DNA of 64,000 bases from CAVUAN01 sp963739435 (GTDB lineage: Bacteria; Acidobacteriota; Thermoanaerobaculia; UBA5066; Gp7-AA6): assembly GCA_963739435.1 (NCBI GenBank), contig CAVUAN010000030.1, positions 1 through 64,000 of the forward strand, read 5' to 3'. The position numbers and the translations under genes were made by a program. Every line of letters begins with the position of its first letter. Position 1 is the first letter of the stretch. The notes below the pieces were generated by a model. The model was not told the DNA's origin. It made no database searches and worked only from the letters and a program-made list of their open reading frames with translations. This document shows, one piece after another, positions 1-12,338 of the stretch.

Positions 1-1
1 C

Positions 2-337
2 TTGAAGGCCACGCCGAAACCCGTAATCGAGAAATCGCTCCTCCGGATGAAGATCTCGAAGGCCGAGGCGCGTCTGCCCCACGTGCCCGAGGCGGTCGCG
101 GCTTCTATTCGGCCGCGCCTCCAGACCGCGCACGACGCGCTCGATCGGGCAGTTCTCCTGTGGCACGAGGCGGACGCGAAGCGGCGCGAGCTCTTGGAGC
201 GCGGTCGGGCCGCGTCGGCGGAGCTCGCCCGATCGTGGAAACAGTCGTTGCGCGATTCCCGGTCCTCCCTCCAGGATGCCCGCCGGGAGTGGCGCGCGGC
301 CGCGCACATGCTCTCGAGCCTGCCCGAAGAGGCCTAG
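2..337 (+). CDS. Small helical hypothetical protein, possibly cut by window edge
   Basis: I do not recognise this 111-residue protein. The frame is open to the left edge of the window, so the TTG at 2 may not be the start; an internal ATG at 47 (MKISKAEAR) is an alternative. The sequence is rich in Ala, Arg, Glu and Leu with heptad-like spacing from about residue 40 to 105, suggesting two or three amphipathic helices or a short coiled coil. There is no signal peptide, membrane segment or Cys motif. It is followed by 190 bp with no recognisable gene before the PilZ gene. No function is proposed. Confidence 0.5.
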   Translation: MKATPKPVIEKSLLRMKISKAEARLPHVPEAVAASIRPRLQTAHDALDRAVLLWHEADAKRRELLERGRAASAELARSWKQSLRDSRSSLQDARREWRAAAHMLSSLPEEA

Positions 338-528
338 ACCGTCCCTCGGAAACCTGCCGCCGGGCCCGTCACCAGAGGTAACGAAAGGCGCGGCGGTCGA
401 GGGAACCGGACACGGCCCGGGGGTGTCCCCTCAACAAGTTGCGAGGCGGTAGGAGATTTGCACGGTAAGGGTCCGTGAGCCACCCGTCCGAGTCTCGCTG
501 GCCGCTTCTAGGGGGGAGTTCGCCGAAG

Positions 529-867
529 ATGCACGAGAACAAGAGAGCCCATCCGCGATATCGGACCGAGGTGGTGCTCGACTTCGTCGCCTCGGAGCAG
601 AGGGTCACCGGAATGACGTGGGACGTCTCCATGGGCGGGCTCTTCGTGCGGACGAGCCGGATGCCGGAAGTCGGGCAGAAGCTGCTCGTGACGCTGCGTT
701 TTCAAGAGAGCCAGCTGTTAATCCAGGGCGAGGTCGTGCGGACGTTCAATCCGCCCGCCCTGCTGCGCGCCGGGTTGCCCGCGGGTTTTGCCGTGACCGT
801 CAAGAACGGGGACGGCTACAAACGCTTCGTCGAGTCGGTGGCCGCAAACGCGGCAACCGGGCACTGA
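529..867 (+). CDS. PilZ domain protein
   Basis: A single-domain PilZ protein of 112 residues, the fold that commonly binds cyclic-di-GMP. It carries both hallmarks: an N-terminal arginine motif (RAHPRYR, residues 6-12) and the second motif DVSMGGLFV about 30 residues later, which fits D/N-x-S-x-x-G. I chose the ATG at 529 over the GTG at 475 because GGGGGAG at 511-517 lies at a good distance and the arginine motif is then close to the N terminus, as usual. No effector domain is fused, so it would act as an adaptor on another protein. Its targets are not visible here. Confidence 0.85.
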   Translation: MHENKRAHPRYRTEVVLDFVASEQRVTGMTWDVSMGGLFVRTSRMPEVGQKLLVTLRFQESQLLIQGEVVRTFNPPALLRAGLPAGFAVTVKNGDGYKRFVESVAANAATGH

Positions 868-881
868 CTCGAGCGACCTCT

Positions 882-2234
882 CTACTCCCGTCGCAGGGGA
901 TGGGCTTCCGTGTTGAAGACGACGTCGTCGAAGTCGAGGGCCTCGGGAGCAAAGAGCAGGTAGAGGTACTTCAGCGTCTCGGCGAGGAAGTAGCTGGGCA
1001 TCAGGTCGCCCTTCTCCTTCGTCACGACGCTCTTCAACGTGGTGTACCCGGCGTCTGTCCGGCAGTACCGCACGAGGTCCTCGAAGAACAGCGCGCCCGA
1101 TTTCAAGGTACCTCGCGTCCTTCGTGAAGTGGTGGAGGTAATAGGCCGACTCGGCGATCTCGGGCCGGAGCTGATAGCCGGCGCTGACGACCTTCATCGT
1201 GCTGTAGTCGAGAACCTCCGGCTCGATGCCGTGAAGCATCCACATCCGGAATCCGGATTCCTGCAGGCGGCGCGCGCGGGGCAGGTCGCCGCCCAGGCAA
1301 GAACGGCCGGAAAGAACGCTTGGAGCGCGCCGTAGGTCGTGGAGGTGCGCCGGCCGGTCCTCATGTCGGCTTCGCCGTACCAGAGGCCGGACGGCCCGTC
1401 GTCGGCCAGGAACAGATTCACGGCGGCCACGCTCGGCCGCCACATGTCGCCGCACTCCCTGTCCTGGAAGAGGCGTTCGCACTTCAAGAGGTACTCGTAG
1501 TACGAGTCGATCCCGCCGCCCACGTGGCTCGTGGCGCTCTTCCACTGCCCGGTCTCGACGTCGATCTCTTCGCCGACGAGGCCTGTCTTCGGCAGGCGCT
1601 CAAAGAGCGCGACCAATGCCTTTTTCGCCTTGTCGAAGAAGACGTCCCGCTTCGTCAGCCTGGACAACGTACCGAACTCGAGCAAGCAGCGTGCCGATCT
1701 CGGCCGGGTTGGACCTTGCGCCCCTTGTCCTGCCCGTCTTGAGATTCACGTACATGTAGGGCATTCCGGTCGGCGAGTCGAAGACCGGCAGGAGCCGGTT
1801 GCCGAGGTCCTCTGCTTTGGCGAGCAGGCGCCTGTCGCCCGTCATCTGATAGGCGGAGAGCAGCCCGCCGAGCAGACGAATGGTGATCTCGAAGTTCTTG
1901 ACCTCGATGTCCATGTCGAACGAGAGGTTGTCCGAGGATGTACGCCTTCGTCGTCGTCGGCCTCGTCTTTGAGGCCCATGACGAGCATCGTGTCGAGCGC
2001 GTCGACCGGCGTCATGAGGAGCGTCGCGGCGTGCCAGTCCTTCGGGGTTTTGCTGACCGGCTTCAGCTCGTCGTGGCCCCAGGCGTAGCGCTTGTAGGCT
2101 TCCCACGAGAAGAGGAACTCCGACCGCACCTCGGCGGCCAGCTTCGTCCGATCGGCGGCTTCTGGGCGCGCCGCGGCGGGTGCCAACACCGCGAGGACCG
2201 AAAAGACGCCGGCGAGCCGTCGCGTCGAGGGCAC
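882..2234 (-). pseudogene. GH47 family alpha-1,2-mannosidase, frame-disrupted
   Basis: A glycoside hydrolase family 47 (class I alpha-mannosidase) gene of about 450 codons spread over at least five reading-frame segments. It begins at a GTG at 2234 with a signal peptide (RRLAGVFSVLAVLAP). Then come the family's N-terminal helix (FLFSWEAYKRYAWGHDEL), TPVDALDTMLVMGLKDEAD, FDMDIEVKNFEITIRLLGGL, NPAEIGTL, SHVGGGIDSYYEYLLK, and the C-terminal signature DDVVFNTEAHPLRR, whose Thr coordinates calcium in known members. GH47 enzymes trim alpha-1,2-linked mannose; the signal peptide implies export. The order of motifs is complete, so I attribute the at least four frame changes (around 1950, 1690, 1300 and 1110) to base-call indels rather than decay. 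GH47 is mainly eukaryotic and uncommon in bacteria. Confidence 0.8.
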
Positions 2235-2273
2235 GGCGCGATGGTAGCTTAGTTCGCGGCGCGGCCCATTTCC

Positions 2274-3026
2274 ATGCGCATCGCTTTCCTGACCGACGTC
2301 CACGCCAATCACGAGGCGCTGTCGGCCTGTCTTTCGCACGCGGGCCGGGCCGGCGCCGACCAGTTCGCGTTTCCTGGGCGATCTCGTCGGCTACGGCGCC
2401 GAGCCCCGCGCGGGTCTTGGACGACGTCATGGCGCTCGTCGAGCGAGGGGCCGTCGCTGTGATGGGCAACCACGATCTGGCGGTGACGCGGCGAGCCGTC
2501 GGCCGCGATGCAGCCGGAGGCCCGCCAGGCGATCGAGTGGACGCGCCGCGAGCTGTCGCCGGAACACCTCGCCTTCCTGGCGGGCCTGCCGCTCCAGGTC
2601 GAGCAGGGCGAGCGGCTGTACGTGCACGCCAATGCCTGGGCGCCGGCCGAGCTGGGACTACATCACGGGGTCCTTCGACGCCGGCCGCAGCCTGCGCGCG
2701 ACGGCTCGCGCCGGCTCACGGTCTGCGGACACGCGCACACCGCCGGCGCTGTACCACATGACTTCCGACGGCCGGGTCGCCGCGTTCGCCCCGGTGCCGG
2801 GGACGGGCGTTCCGCTCGGGCCGCGGCGCCGCTGGCTGGCCATCCCGGGATCGGTCGGGCAGCCGCGCGACGGCAATCCGGCGGCGGCCTACGCCCTGCT
2901 TCGACGAGTCGGGCGGCGCGATGACGTGGTTTCGCGTGCCCTACGACCACCTTGCGCGCGGCGCGCAAGATCCGCGAGGCCGGCCTTCCCCGAGATCTCG
3001 GGGAGCGCCTGGAGGCGGGGTCCTGA
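2274..3026 (+). pseudogene. Metallophosphoesterase (YfcE/ApaH-like), frame-disrupted
   Basis: A calcineurin-like phosphoesterase of about 250 residues in several frame segments. Visible metal-binding motifs are TDVHANHEAL near the N terminus, GDLVGYGAEP after removing one extra base in the CC at 2373-2374, VMGNHDLAV, and the late CGHAHT. The frame also breaks at the GGG at 2412-2414, after ACG near 2486, and at C2652 (GAGCTGGGA, where a Trp codon is expected). The chain ends GERLEAGS with TGA at 3024-3026. The next gene begins inside this stop region, so the two are probably translationally coupled. The substrate is unknown; the family includes cyclic nucleotide and dinucleotide phosphatases. 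Confidence 0.8.
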
Positions 3027-4488
3027 AGGGCGCGCGGCCAAAGCGCCCGGAGGCCGGCGACGTCATCGATGGTTTCCGTCTGCTCGAGCTGATCCACGAG
3101 GGCAGCATGGCGACCATCTGGCGCGCCGTCCAGGCCCGGCTCGGCCGAAGCGCTCATCATGAAGATCCCGCTCCTGCGGACCTTCGACGACCCGGCCGCC
3201 GATCGTGGGCTTCGAGGTGGAGCAGATGATCCTGCCCACGCTCACGGGCCCGCACGTGCCCCGGTTCGTCGCGGCGGGCGACCTGTCGGTGCAGCCCTAC
3301 ATCGTGATGGAGCTGATCCCCGGCGGCACGCTGCGCGCGCGGATTCCGGATGCGCCGCTGCCGCCGCAGGAGCTCGCATCGATCGGCGCCCGCGTCGCGC
3401 CGCGCTGCACGACCTGCACACCCAGGGCGTGATCCACCTGGACCTCAAGCCGAGCAACGTCATGTTCCGCGAGAGCGGCGAGGCCGTCCTGATCGACTTC
3501 GGGCTGTCGCGGCACGACCGGCTCCCGGACCTCCTGGCCGAGGAATTTCGCCTGCCGATCGGGAACGGCTCCGTACATCTCCCCGGAGCAGGTCCGCCAC
3601 GTCCGAAGCGATCCGCGCAGCGATCTCTTCGCGCTCGGTGTCCTGCTCTACATCCTGGCCACCGGAGAGCGGCCCGTTCGGCAACCCGACGACGCGTCCG
3701 CGGCCTGCGGCAGCGCCTGTACCGGGACCCGATCCCGCCGCGGGCGCGCGCCCCGAGCCTGCCCGCCCTGGCTGCAGGAGATCATCCTGCATTGCCTGGA
3801 GGTCGAGGCGAGCAAGCCGCCCCGAGACGGCGGCGCAGGTCGCCTTCGAGCTGCAGCACCCGGACCAGGTCGTGCTCACGGCGCGGGCCGAGCGGATGAC
3901 GCGCGACAGTTTCTGGACCGTCTCCAGGCGCCGCATGGGCGCACTCGGCGCCGAGCGCGACGCTCCCTTGTCGGCCGAACGCCACCTCGCGCAGGCTCCG
4001 ATCATCGTCCTCGCCGTCGACCTCCTGCAGGGGTCCGAGGCGCTGGCGGAGGCCCTGCGCCTGGCGGCCCGGCGGGTGCTCCAGGCGGAGCCGGGGGCGC
4101 GCCTGGCCTGCGTCACGGTGCTGAAGACCTCCCGCATCGGCATGGACATGAACGTGGACGAGGAGGGGCGCAACCTCCATGTCCGGCGGCTCGTCGATCT
4201 CAAGCAGTGGGCGAAGACCCTGCACCTCTCGTCCGGAAAGGTCACGTACCACGTGCTCGAGGCGCCGGATCCGGCAGCCGCGATCCTGGCGTTCGCGCGC
4301 GTTGAACCGCGTGGACCAGATCGTGATCGGCTCACGGGGCAGCTCGACCCTTCGCCGATACCTCGGAAGCGTGTCCTCGCACGTCGTCGCGCAAGCTCCC
4401 TGCACGGTGACGGTCGTCAAGGCCGACGTCGGAGTCGCTCCGCGCGACGGGCGAGGGCGCCGCCTCGGAGGACATGTACTTCGACTGA
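3023..4488 (+). pseudogene. Serine/threonine kinase-universal stress protein fusion, frame-disrupted
   Basis: A bifunctional protein of roughly 485 residues. The N-terminal half is a Hanks-type kinase: an ATP-loop region (GFRLLELIHEGSMATIWRA), the Lys in IMKIPLLR, VIHLDLKPSNVMF with a catalytic Asp, and IDFGLSRHD as the DFG motif. The C-terminal half is a universal stress protein (Usp) domain (IIVLAVDLLQGSE ... DQIVIGSRGSSTLRRYLGSV ... VAQAPCTVTVV), with the family's G-x2-G-x9-GS phosphate loop. The start is uncertain, near 3023. Several one-base frame changes occur (for example near 3146, 3202, 3400 and 4300). I place the end at TGA 4486-4488, which ends ASEDMYFD; an alternative frame runs to 4529. 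Tight coupling to the metallophosphoesterase suggests a shared signalling role. Confidence 0.8.
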
Positions 4489-4489
4489 G

Positions 4490-5245
4490 TCAGCTCGCCT
4501 TGCGGAAGAACCCGAGCAGGACGAGGTAGGCGCCGTAGGCGCAGAGGCCGGCGCCGGCAATCCCGAGGAGAACGCCGCCGAAGCGCATCCGGTGAAGGAC
4601 CTCGAGGGCGCCGCCGATCTCGTGGAACTCCCGGGGGTCGATCTCCTGCGCGACGCGCACGAGGAACCAGCCGATGATCACGGTGACGAGGCCGCGGACG
4701 GCGCGGCCAAAGCGACCGACGCGGATGGCGTAGGGACCCGCCGCTCCTAGGCGGCGAGGCGCGAGCTGTTGTCCGAGGGTGCTGCCGCTCAGGCCCAGCC
4801 AGAGCTGGACCGCGCCGACGGCGATGACAACGACCGCCGCCGCTTCGAGAGCCGCCGGGCCCCAGGGCTGCGAGAGGAGCCAGGCGAGAAAAGGGCGGGA
4901 AAGGCCGGGGCCGCGACGGAGGCGCAGGAGCAGAGACACAGCCATCCAGGCGAGGCCAGCATGGCCGATCGAATCGGCGAGCGCGAGGCAACGCGCGAGG
5001 ACGGGCCGCTTGCGATCGAACGCGTCGAGCAGTCGGGCCAGCACGAACGCCGCGAGCCCAGCCGCAACCCAGGCGACGACCGTCGGGCCGTAGGGACGCG
5101 CGAGGAGATACCGGAACCCGGCGGGAAAGCCCTTAACGCGGTCGCGCGCTCCGGCGAGCGCAATCTGAATCGCGACGACGCCCAGAGCGGCGTACACCAC
5201 GCCGAGCGCGGCGTAGCCGACCCGGGTCAGGAGGCGGCGGAGCAT
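4490..5245 (-). CDS. DUF1206 integral membrane protein
   Basis: A 251-residue polytopic membrane protein with the DUF1206 layout: three repeats of a two-helix unit, six membrane segments in all. Each unit opens with a Gly-rich hydrophobic stretch, for example RVGYAALGVVYAALGVVAIQ near residue 8, GHAGLAWMAVSLLL near 92, and RVGRFGRAVRGLVTVIIGW near 178. The function of the family is not established. The start lies 10 bp from the lon stop on the same strand, so the two are likely cotranscribed. Its 3' end meets the kinase-USP gene convergently with one base between them. Confidence 0.85.
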   Translation of the reverse strand: MLRRLLTRVGYAALGVVYAALGVVAIQIALAGARDRVKGFPAGFRYLLARPYGPTVVAWVAAGLAAFVLARLLDAFDRKRPVLARCLALADSIGHAGLAWMAVSLLLRLRRGPGLSRPFLAWLLSQPWGPAALEAAAVVVIAVGAVQLWLGLSGSTLGQQLAPRRLGAAGPYAIRVGRFGRAVRGLVTVIIGWFLVRVAQEIDPREFHEIGGALEVLHRMRFGGVLLGIAGAGLCAYGAYLVLLGFFRKAS

Positions 5246-5255
5246 GCCTCCCGGA

Positions 5256-7742
<2,487 letters not shown>

Positions 7743-7951
7743 GAGCCAGGTCCCCCTTGTTGGCGATTCCCGCTATCCGGAGACACCGGGACTGCCGGAT
7801 CCGCCGATAAGGAAATACGCAAGAACCGAAGGAGCCGGTTCACCGAAGTTGCGGCGCCCGTACTCAAGATCCCGAAACGACAGGCCTGCGCGTCGCATTC
7901 CAGAGGTTTTCAAAGCTGCTCCGGGAATACGGCTTTGTTCACGCAGAGAAA
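7743..7951 (-). promoter_or_regulatory. lon upstream region with two hairpins
   Basis: This 209-bp gap between lon and the sugar-kinase gene must hold the lon promoter. I see no CIRCE element and no convincing sigma-32 promoter. Two short perfect hairpins can be drawn: ATCCGG/CCGGAT at 7775-7800 and GAACCG/CGGTTC at 7824-7842. The first is within 60 nt of the lon start codon and could shape the leader RNA. A regulatory role is inference only. Confidence 0.3.
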
Positions 7952-9294
7952 CTAGAGGTGGAGAAGCGGGGGGCCTGCCCGAGTTCGGAAGAACTCGCAC
8001 GCCGCGGTGTGGGCCGGGAAGGATTTCGCGTAGCTTTTGGCCCAGCTGGTGAGGAAGGCGTCGGCGTCGTTCTCCGAGACGAGGGCCCAGACGCTGCCGC
8101 CAAAGCCCCCTCCGAAAGCCGATGCCGCGGCCGCTCCGAGGTCACGCGCCTGCTGTGCCAGCCGGATCGTTTCCGGGATCTGGTTGCCGAGAAAACGCTC
8201 CGCCAGATCCTGGGATTGGTCGACGAGGAGGCCGAGGGCGGCGGTGTCGCCGCGCGCGAGAGCGTCGCCGGCGGCCGGGATGATCCGGGTCGACTCCTCC
8301 AGAAACTGCTCGAAGCGGCCGACGAGATACGGCGCTCCGAAGGACGGATCGCTCGAGCCGCGGAGGATCCGCCGGATCTCAGCCGGCGCCCCCGGAGAGG
8401 AGGTGGCGGCTGTGAGCAGCGTCGCGTCGGAGCGCCCGGTCTCGAGGCGCCAGAGATCGAGGATTGCCGAGGTCGCGAGAGACAGGCGGTTGTACTTGTC
8501 TCGCGCGCTGCCGGCCTTTTCGGCGGCGATGCCGCTCGATGCGACGGCGAAGGTGAAGCCTTCGGGGCTGGGAAGGAAGCGCTCGTGATGGACGGGACAG
8601 AAGCTGTACTGCGAGAGCGTGCCGGGTCGGCAGCAGAGGATCGCCGTGTGGTCCTCGCTTCCTCCGAACGTGCCGACGCCGCGGTCTCCGGGCAGGCCCC
8701 GAAACGTCTGTCCGTTCTCGAGGCATCCGAGGTAGCCGCCGAGGTCTTCTTTGTTTTTGATCGAGGCGTTGTACTCGGGGCGTTCGCCCGAGACAGTTGA
8801 GGTCGGCCAGGGCCGTAAACACCGCCACGACGAGAGCGCTCGAGGAGGACAGTCCCGACGCGCGCGGCAGATCCGAGACGAACGCGATGTCCGCTCCGCA
8901 GAGCGGTCCCGGGAAGTTCTGGGCGATCCTTCGGGCCACGGCCGCGGCGTAGACGATCCAGCCCTCAGCCTCCGGCGCGAGATCCGCGTCGAGCGGGACC
9001 TCGGCCGAGAGGCCGCGGCCGGCGTCTGCGATGACGACTCGCCTGTCGCGCTCGCGCCGAGGCGAGGAGGCAGAAGCCCCGCTCGACGGTGCATAGCAGG
9101 CTCCGGCCGCCCGCGTAGTCGGTGTGCTTGCCCAGGACCTCGATGCGGCCCGGCACGAAGAGGCGGCTCACACTCTTCGCGGCGCGTCCGGCGAGCTTCT
9201 CGTGTGCGGCACCGGCCCGCTCGAACAGGGCGGCCTTGCGCGCGGCTTCCGGACCTGAGAGTCCGGCTTCGCAGAGGGCCGAGGTCCCGGTCAC
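7952..9294 (-). pseudogene. GHMP-family sugar kinase (galactokinase-like), frame-disrupted
   Basis: A galactokinase-type GHMP kinase of about 445 residues in two or three frame segments. It starts with GTG at 9294, overlapping the upstream stop by four bases (GTGA). Motif 1 is the galactokinase signature GRIEVLGKHTDYAGG, motif 2 the ATP-binding ASGLSSSSALVVAV, and motif 3 AFGGGFGGSVWALV near the C terminus. It has Lys-His (GKHTDY) where galactokinases have Glu-His (GEHTDY), so the substrate may differ from galactose. Frame breaks lie near 9060 and 8800. As the last gene of a symporter-nucleotidyltransferase-kinase cassette it would phosphorylate the imported sugar at C1. Confidence 0.82.
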
Positions 9295-10113
9295 AGGGAG
9301 ACTTCGACCCTGCGCAGGCGCTCCGCGACGGTCGGCGATGTCGGCCCGCGTCGACAGGTCGAGGACGCCCTCCTTGCAGGGAACGGCGCGGAAGCGCTGG
9401 CCGAGGGTGACGATCGCGTAGTCGACGGCCCGGGGCAGCTCGAGCTCGCCTCGGGGCGAGACTTCGCTTTCCCGGCAGGCCTGGAAGATCCCCGGCGAGA
9501 AGCGCCAGCAGTTCATGCTGATCCAGGGGTCGTCGCCCTGAGAAGAGAAGGTCGCCTCGTCGGGCTTCTCGAGAATGCGCTGCAAGAACCCGTCGCGCGA
9601 GACGGCGGCCACGGCATAGCGGCGCACGCGCTCTTCGGGGATGTTGCCGTGCCCGAGCAGAGTGCTCTTGCGAAAGACGGGCAGGCCCGCGCCGCCCATG
9701 TGGACGAGCGATTTCAGGGCCGACGCAGGGTAGAGATTGTCGGAATTGATGACGGCGAAATGGTCGCCGGCGACGAAGCTCTCGGCGGCGAGCACGGCGT
9801 CGGCGGTGCCGAGAGGCTTCTCCTGGATCGCGAAACCGATACGAAGCCGCGACGGCCTCGGGGCCTTCGTGTAGTGGTGGCGAATCGCGCCGTGTTCGGG
9901 GCCGATCACGAGGCAGATATCGGTCAAGCCCGCGTCGGCCAGAGACGAGAGGACGTAGTCGAGAAACGGGCGGCCGACCGGGATCATGGCCTTGATGCCG
10001 GTGTCGGCCGCGGCGGATTGATCGGCGTCGAGCCGAGCCGCCGCGTCCGCCTGCCGCATCCGCGATCCGAGGCCGCGCGCCAGGACGACGGCCTTGCGAA
10101 GCGGTGCGCTCAC
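9291..10113 (-). CDS. Sugar-phosphate nucleotidyltransferase
   Basis: A nucleotidyltransferase of about 273 residues (NTP_transferase fold). It starts with GTG at 10113, four bases inside the symporter stop (GTGA). The N terminus KAVVLARGLGSRMRQ is the nucleotide-binding GxGxR loop. Further on, VGRPFLDYVLSSLADAG, NSDNLYPASAL with the metal-binding Asp, and EKPDEA are typical of the family. A single extra base at 9330-9331 shifts the last 15 codons; removing it gives DVAERLRRVEVSL and a TGA at 9291-9293. That stop overlaps the kinase start, which supports the correction. It probably converts the sugar-1-phosphate made by the adjacent kinase into a nucleotide sugar. Confidence 0.82.
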
Positions 10114-11894
10114 CTTTGAGACGAGGCCGCCGTATCCCGGGACCACAGCCGGGGCACGAGGTAGACGAGCCCGGCGCCGCTTCCGACAAAGAGAGCGAGC
10201 CACACCAGGCCGAGAGGCGTCTTGCCGTACAGGAAGCTGCCCGTGCCGAAGAGCCCGGAGTAGACGAACAGGCAGCCGAGCATCCAGCCGAGCATGTTCT
10301 GCGGCAGGCTGTCCGGAGACGAGGAGACTCCGGATTCGGCGCGTATGGGACCCCAGCCCGGACCGGCCGGCCGCACGAGCGCAAAAAAGCGCACGAGGGT
10401 CGCGCGGTCCGTGGGCTTGGTCAGGTAGGTGGTGGCGACCCACACGACCGTCGTCGACGCCACGGTCACGAGCAGAGACACGTGCGACGGGACCTTTGCA
10501 CCTGTCTTTCCGGCGACGAAGAATCCCACGGCGACGATGAAGGAGCTCACCATGGCGGCCACTTCGCTCCAGGCGTTGATCCGCCACCAGAACCAGCGCA
10601 GCAGGTAAATCAGCCCCGTGCCCGCGCCGATTGACAGGATGAGGTCGAAGCTCTCCTTGGCGGTGTCGAGAGCGAAGGTCAGGAGCGCGGCGCAGACCAT
10701 CAGGAGCGCCGTCACCACGCGTCCCATGAAGACGTAGTGCTTCTCGGAGGCGCTGCGCCGCAGGAAGCGCCGGTAGAAATCGTGCACGAGGTAGGACGTG
10801 CCCCAGTTCAGGTGCGTCTCGATCGTCGAGCGGTAGGCAGCGAGCATGCCGGCGACCATCAGGCCGAGGAAACCGGCCGGCAGGAACCGGAGCATGGCCG
10901 GATACGCCATGTCGTTGCCGATCAGCTTCGGGTCGACGTACGGAAAGGCTTTCTGGATGTCTGCGAGCGAGGGATAGATCAGGATCGACGAGAGGGCGAC
11001 GATGATCCAGGGCCACGGGCGCAGGGCGTAGTGCATGACGTTGAACAGGAGAGTGCCCGTCAGCGCGTCCTTCTCGCTTCGGGAGGCGAGCATGCGCTGG
11101 GCGATGTAGCTGCCGCCGCCCGGCTCGGCGCCGGGGTACCAGACGGACCACCACTGGATCGTGATCGGGATGATGAGAACGGCCAGAGCGGTTTTCCAGT
11201 CGCCGAAATCAGGCAGCAGGTTCAACGTCTTCGGGTCGGTCTGGGCGATGAGGCCCTTGAGGCCTCCCACCTGCGGCTGCTTGACGACGAAGTAGGCGAC
11301 GGCAAAGGTGCCGGTCATCGTGATCGAAAACTGGAGCGAGTCGGTGACGAGAACTCCCCAGAGGCCCGAGACCGATGCGAAGAAGATGGTGATGACCGAG
11401 CAGAGGAGAAGCGTGCGCTGCATCGACCAGCCGAGCACGATGTTGCCGATCTTGGCCGCGGCGAGGTTGACCGTCGCCATGATCACGCAGTTGAAGAAGA
11501 GGCCGAGGTAGACCGCGCGGAAGCCGCGCACGAAGGCGGCGGCCTCGCCCGAGTAGCGCACCTCGTAGAACTCGAGGTCGGTCAGCACGCCCGAGCGTCG
11601 CCACATGCGGGCGTAGAAGAAGACCGTGAGCATTCCCGTCAGCAGGAACGACCACCAGAGCCAGTTGTCCGATACGCCCCTCTCCCGAACCATGTTGGTG
11701 ACGAGGTTCGGCGTGTCGGTCGAGAACGTCGTCGCCACCATCGAGACGCCCACGAGCCACCAGGGCGCCGCGCGGCCGGAGGTGAAGAACTCGGCCGTGT
11801 TTTTGCTCGCCCGCCGCGCGAAGAAGATCGCCGGCAGGAAGGAGATGACGATCGACGCGGTGACGATCGTCCAGTCGAGCGAGGTCAGATGCAT
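10110..11894 (-). CDS. Sodium:solute symporter (SSS family)
   Basis: A 594-residue secondary transporter of the sodium/solute symporter family with about 14 predicted membrane helices. Near the N terminus are the family features SKNTAEFFTSGRAAPWWLVG and TFSTDTPNLVTNMVRERG, which contribute to sodium binding. The length and helix count agree with sugar-type SSS members such as SGLT relatives. It is the first gene of a coupled set with the nucleotidyltransferase and GHMP kinase, separated by GTGA overlaps, so the substrate is probably a sugar or sugar-like compound. The exact solute cannot be read from the sequence. Confidence 0.93.
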   Translation of the reverse strand: MHLTSLDWTIVTASIVISFLPAIFFARRASKNTAEFFTSGRAAPWWLVGVSMVATTFSTDTPNLVTNMVRERGVSDNWLWWSFLLTGMLTVFFYARMWRRSGVLTDLEFYEVRYSGEAAAFVRGFRAVYLGLFFNCVIMATVNLAAAKIGNIVLGWSMQRTLLLCSVITIFFASVSGLWGVLVTDSLQFSITMTGTFAVAYFVVKQPQVGGLKGLIAQTDPKTLNLLPDFGDWKTALAVLIIPITIQWWSVWYPGAEPGGGSYIAQRMLASRSEKDALTGTLLFNVMHYALRPWPWIIVALSSILIYPSLADIQKAFPYVDPKLIGNDMAYPAMLRFLPAGFLGLMVAGMLAAYRSTIETHLNWGTSYLVHDFYRRFLRRSASEKHYVFMGRVVTALLMVCAALLTFALDTAKESFDLILSIGAGTGLIYLLRWFWWRINAWSEVAAMVSSFIVAVGFFVAGKTGAKVPSHVSLLVTVASTTVVWVATTYLTKPTDRATLVRFFALVRPAGPGWGPIRAESGVSSSPDSLPQNMLGWMLGCLFVYSGLFGTGSFLYGKTPLGLVWLALFVGSGAGLVYLVPRLWSRDTAASSQR

Positions 11895-11947
11895 GGAACG
11901 AGTGGCCGTAGCCTAGCACCGAGCCCTCTCGAGCCGGACGTTTCTAG

Positions 11948-12338
11948 TTACGGCTCGCGCCAGGCGATGACGGCGGGGCCGGCAGGCGAGAGGCTTCCGG
12001 ATTCCGGCTCGACGGTGACCTGCAGGGCCTCGGGCCGTGGCCTTGAACGAGGGCCCTTCGGCGATCAGGCGGGCCTTGCCGGAGGCGTCGGGGCGAGCGA
12101 GGCCGAGCGAGATCCAACGGCCACCGTAAAGGGCCCAGGCCTGGTAGGAGCGGCCCGGCGGCGCCGGCGAGAAGTTCGAGAACGTGATGACAGCCGTCGT
12201 GGCGCCGGGGCGGTAGCGGTAGACGCCATGCGTCTCCGGCTGGACGTCGGGCGTGGCGGTGAGCCGAAGGGCCTGCGCGTCGCTCGAAGTGAGCATCGTG
12301 AGCGCGCGCTCGTCGGTTGCGAGCGCGCGGCGGCGGCT
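11948..12338 (-). pseudogene. RskA-like anti-sigma C-terminal domain, in frame after sigma stop
   Basis: About 130 codons resembling the periplasmic C-terminal domain of RskA-type anti-sigma factors: ITFSNFSPAPPGRSYQAWAL is the family signature, followed by WISLGLARPDASGKA and, in a shifted frame, EALQVTVEPESGS, ending AVIAWREP with TAA at 11948-11950. No own start is convincing; ATG 12296 is mid-domain. The reading frame is continuous with the upstream sigma gene across one TAG codon (12341-12339). The original product could therefore be a sigma-membrane-RskA fusion in which a Trp or other codon became TAG, or the domain could be a separate protein. One frame change lies near 12040. Confidence 0.65.

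Noticed and set aside
9291..9345. Frame change near the end of the nucleotidyltransferase considered as programmed frameshifting
   Set aside because: There is no slippery heptamer or stimulatory structure; removing one extra base restores a GTGA overlap, and similar changes occur in many genes of the window.
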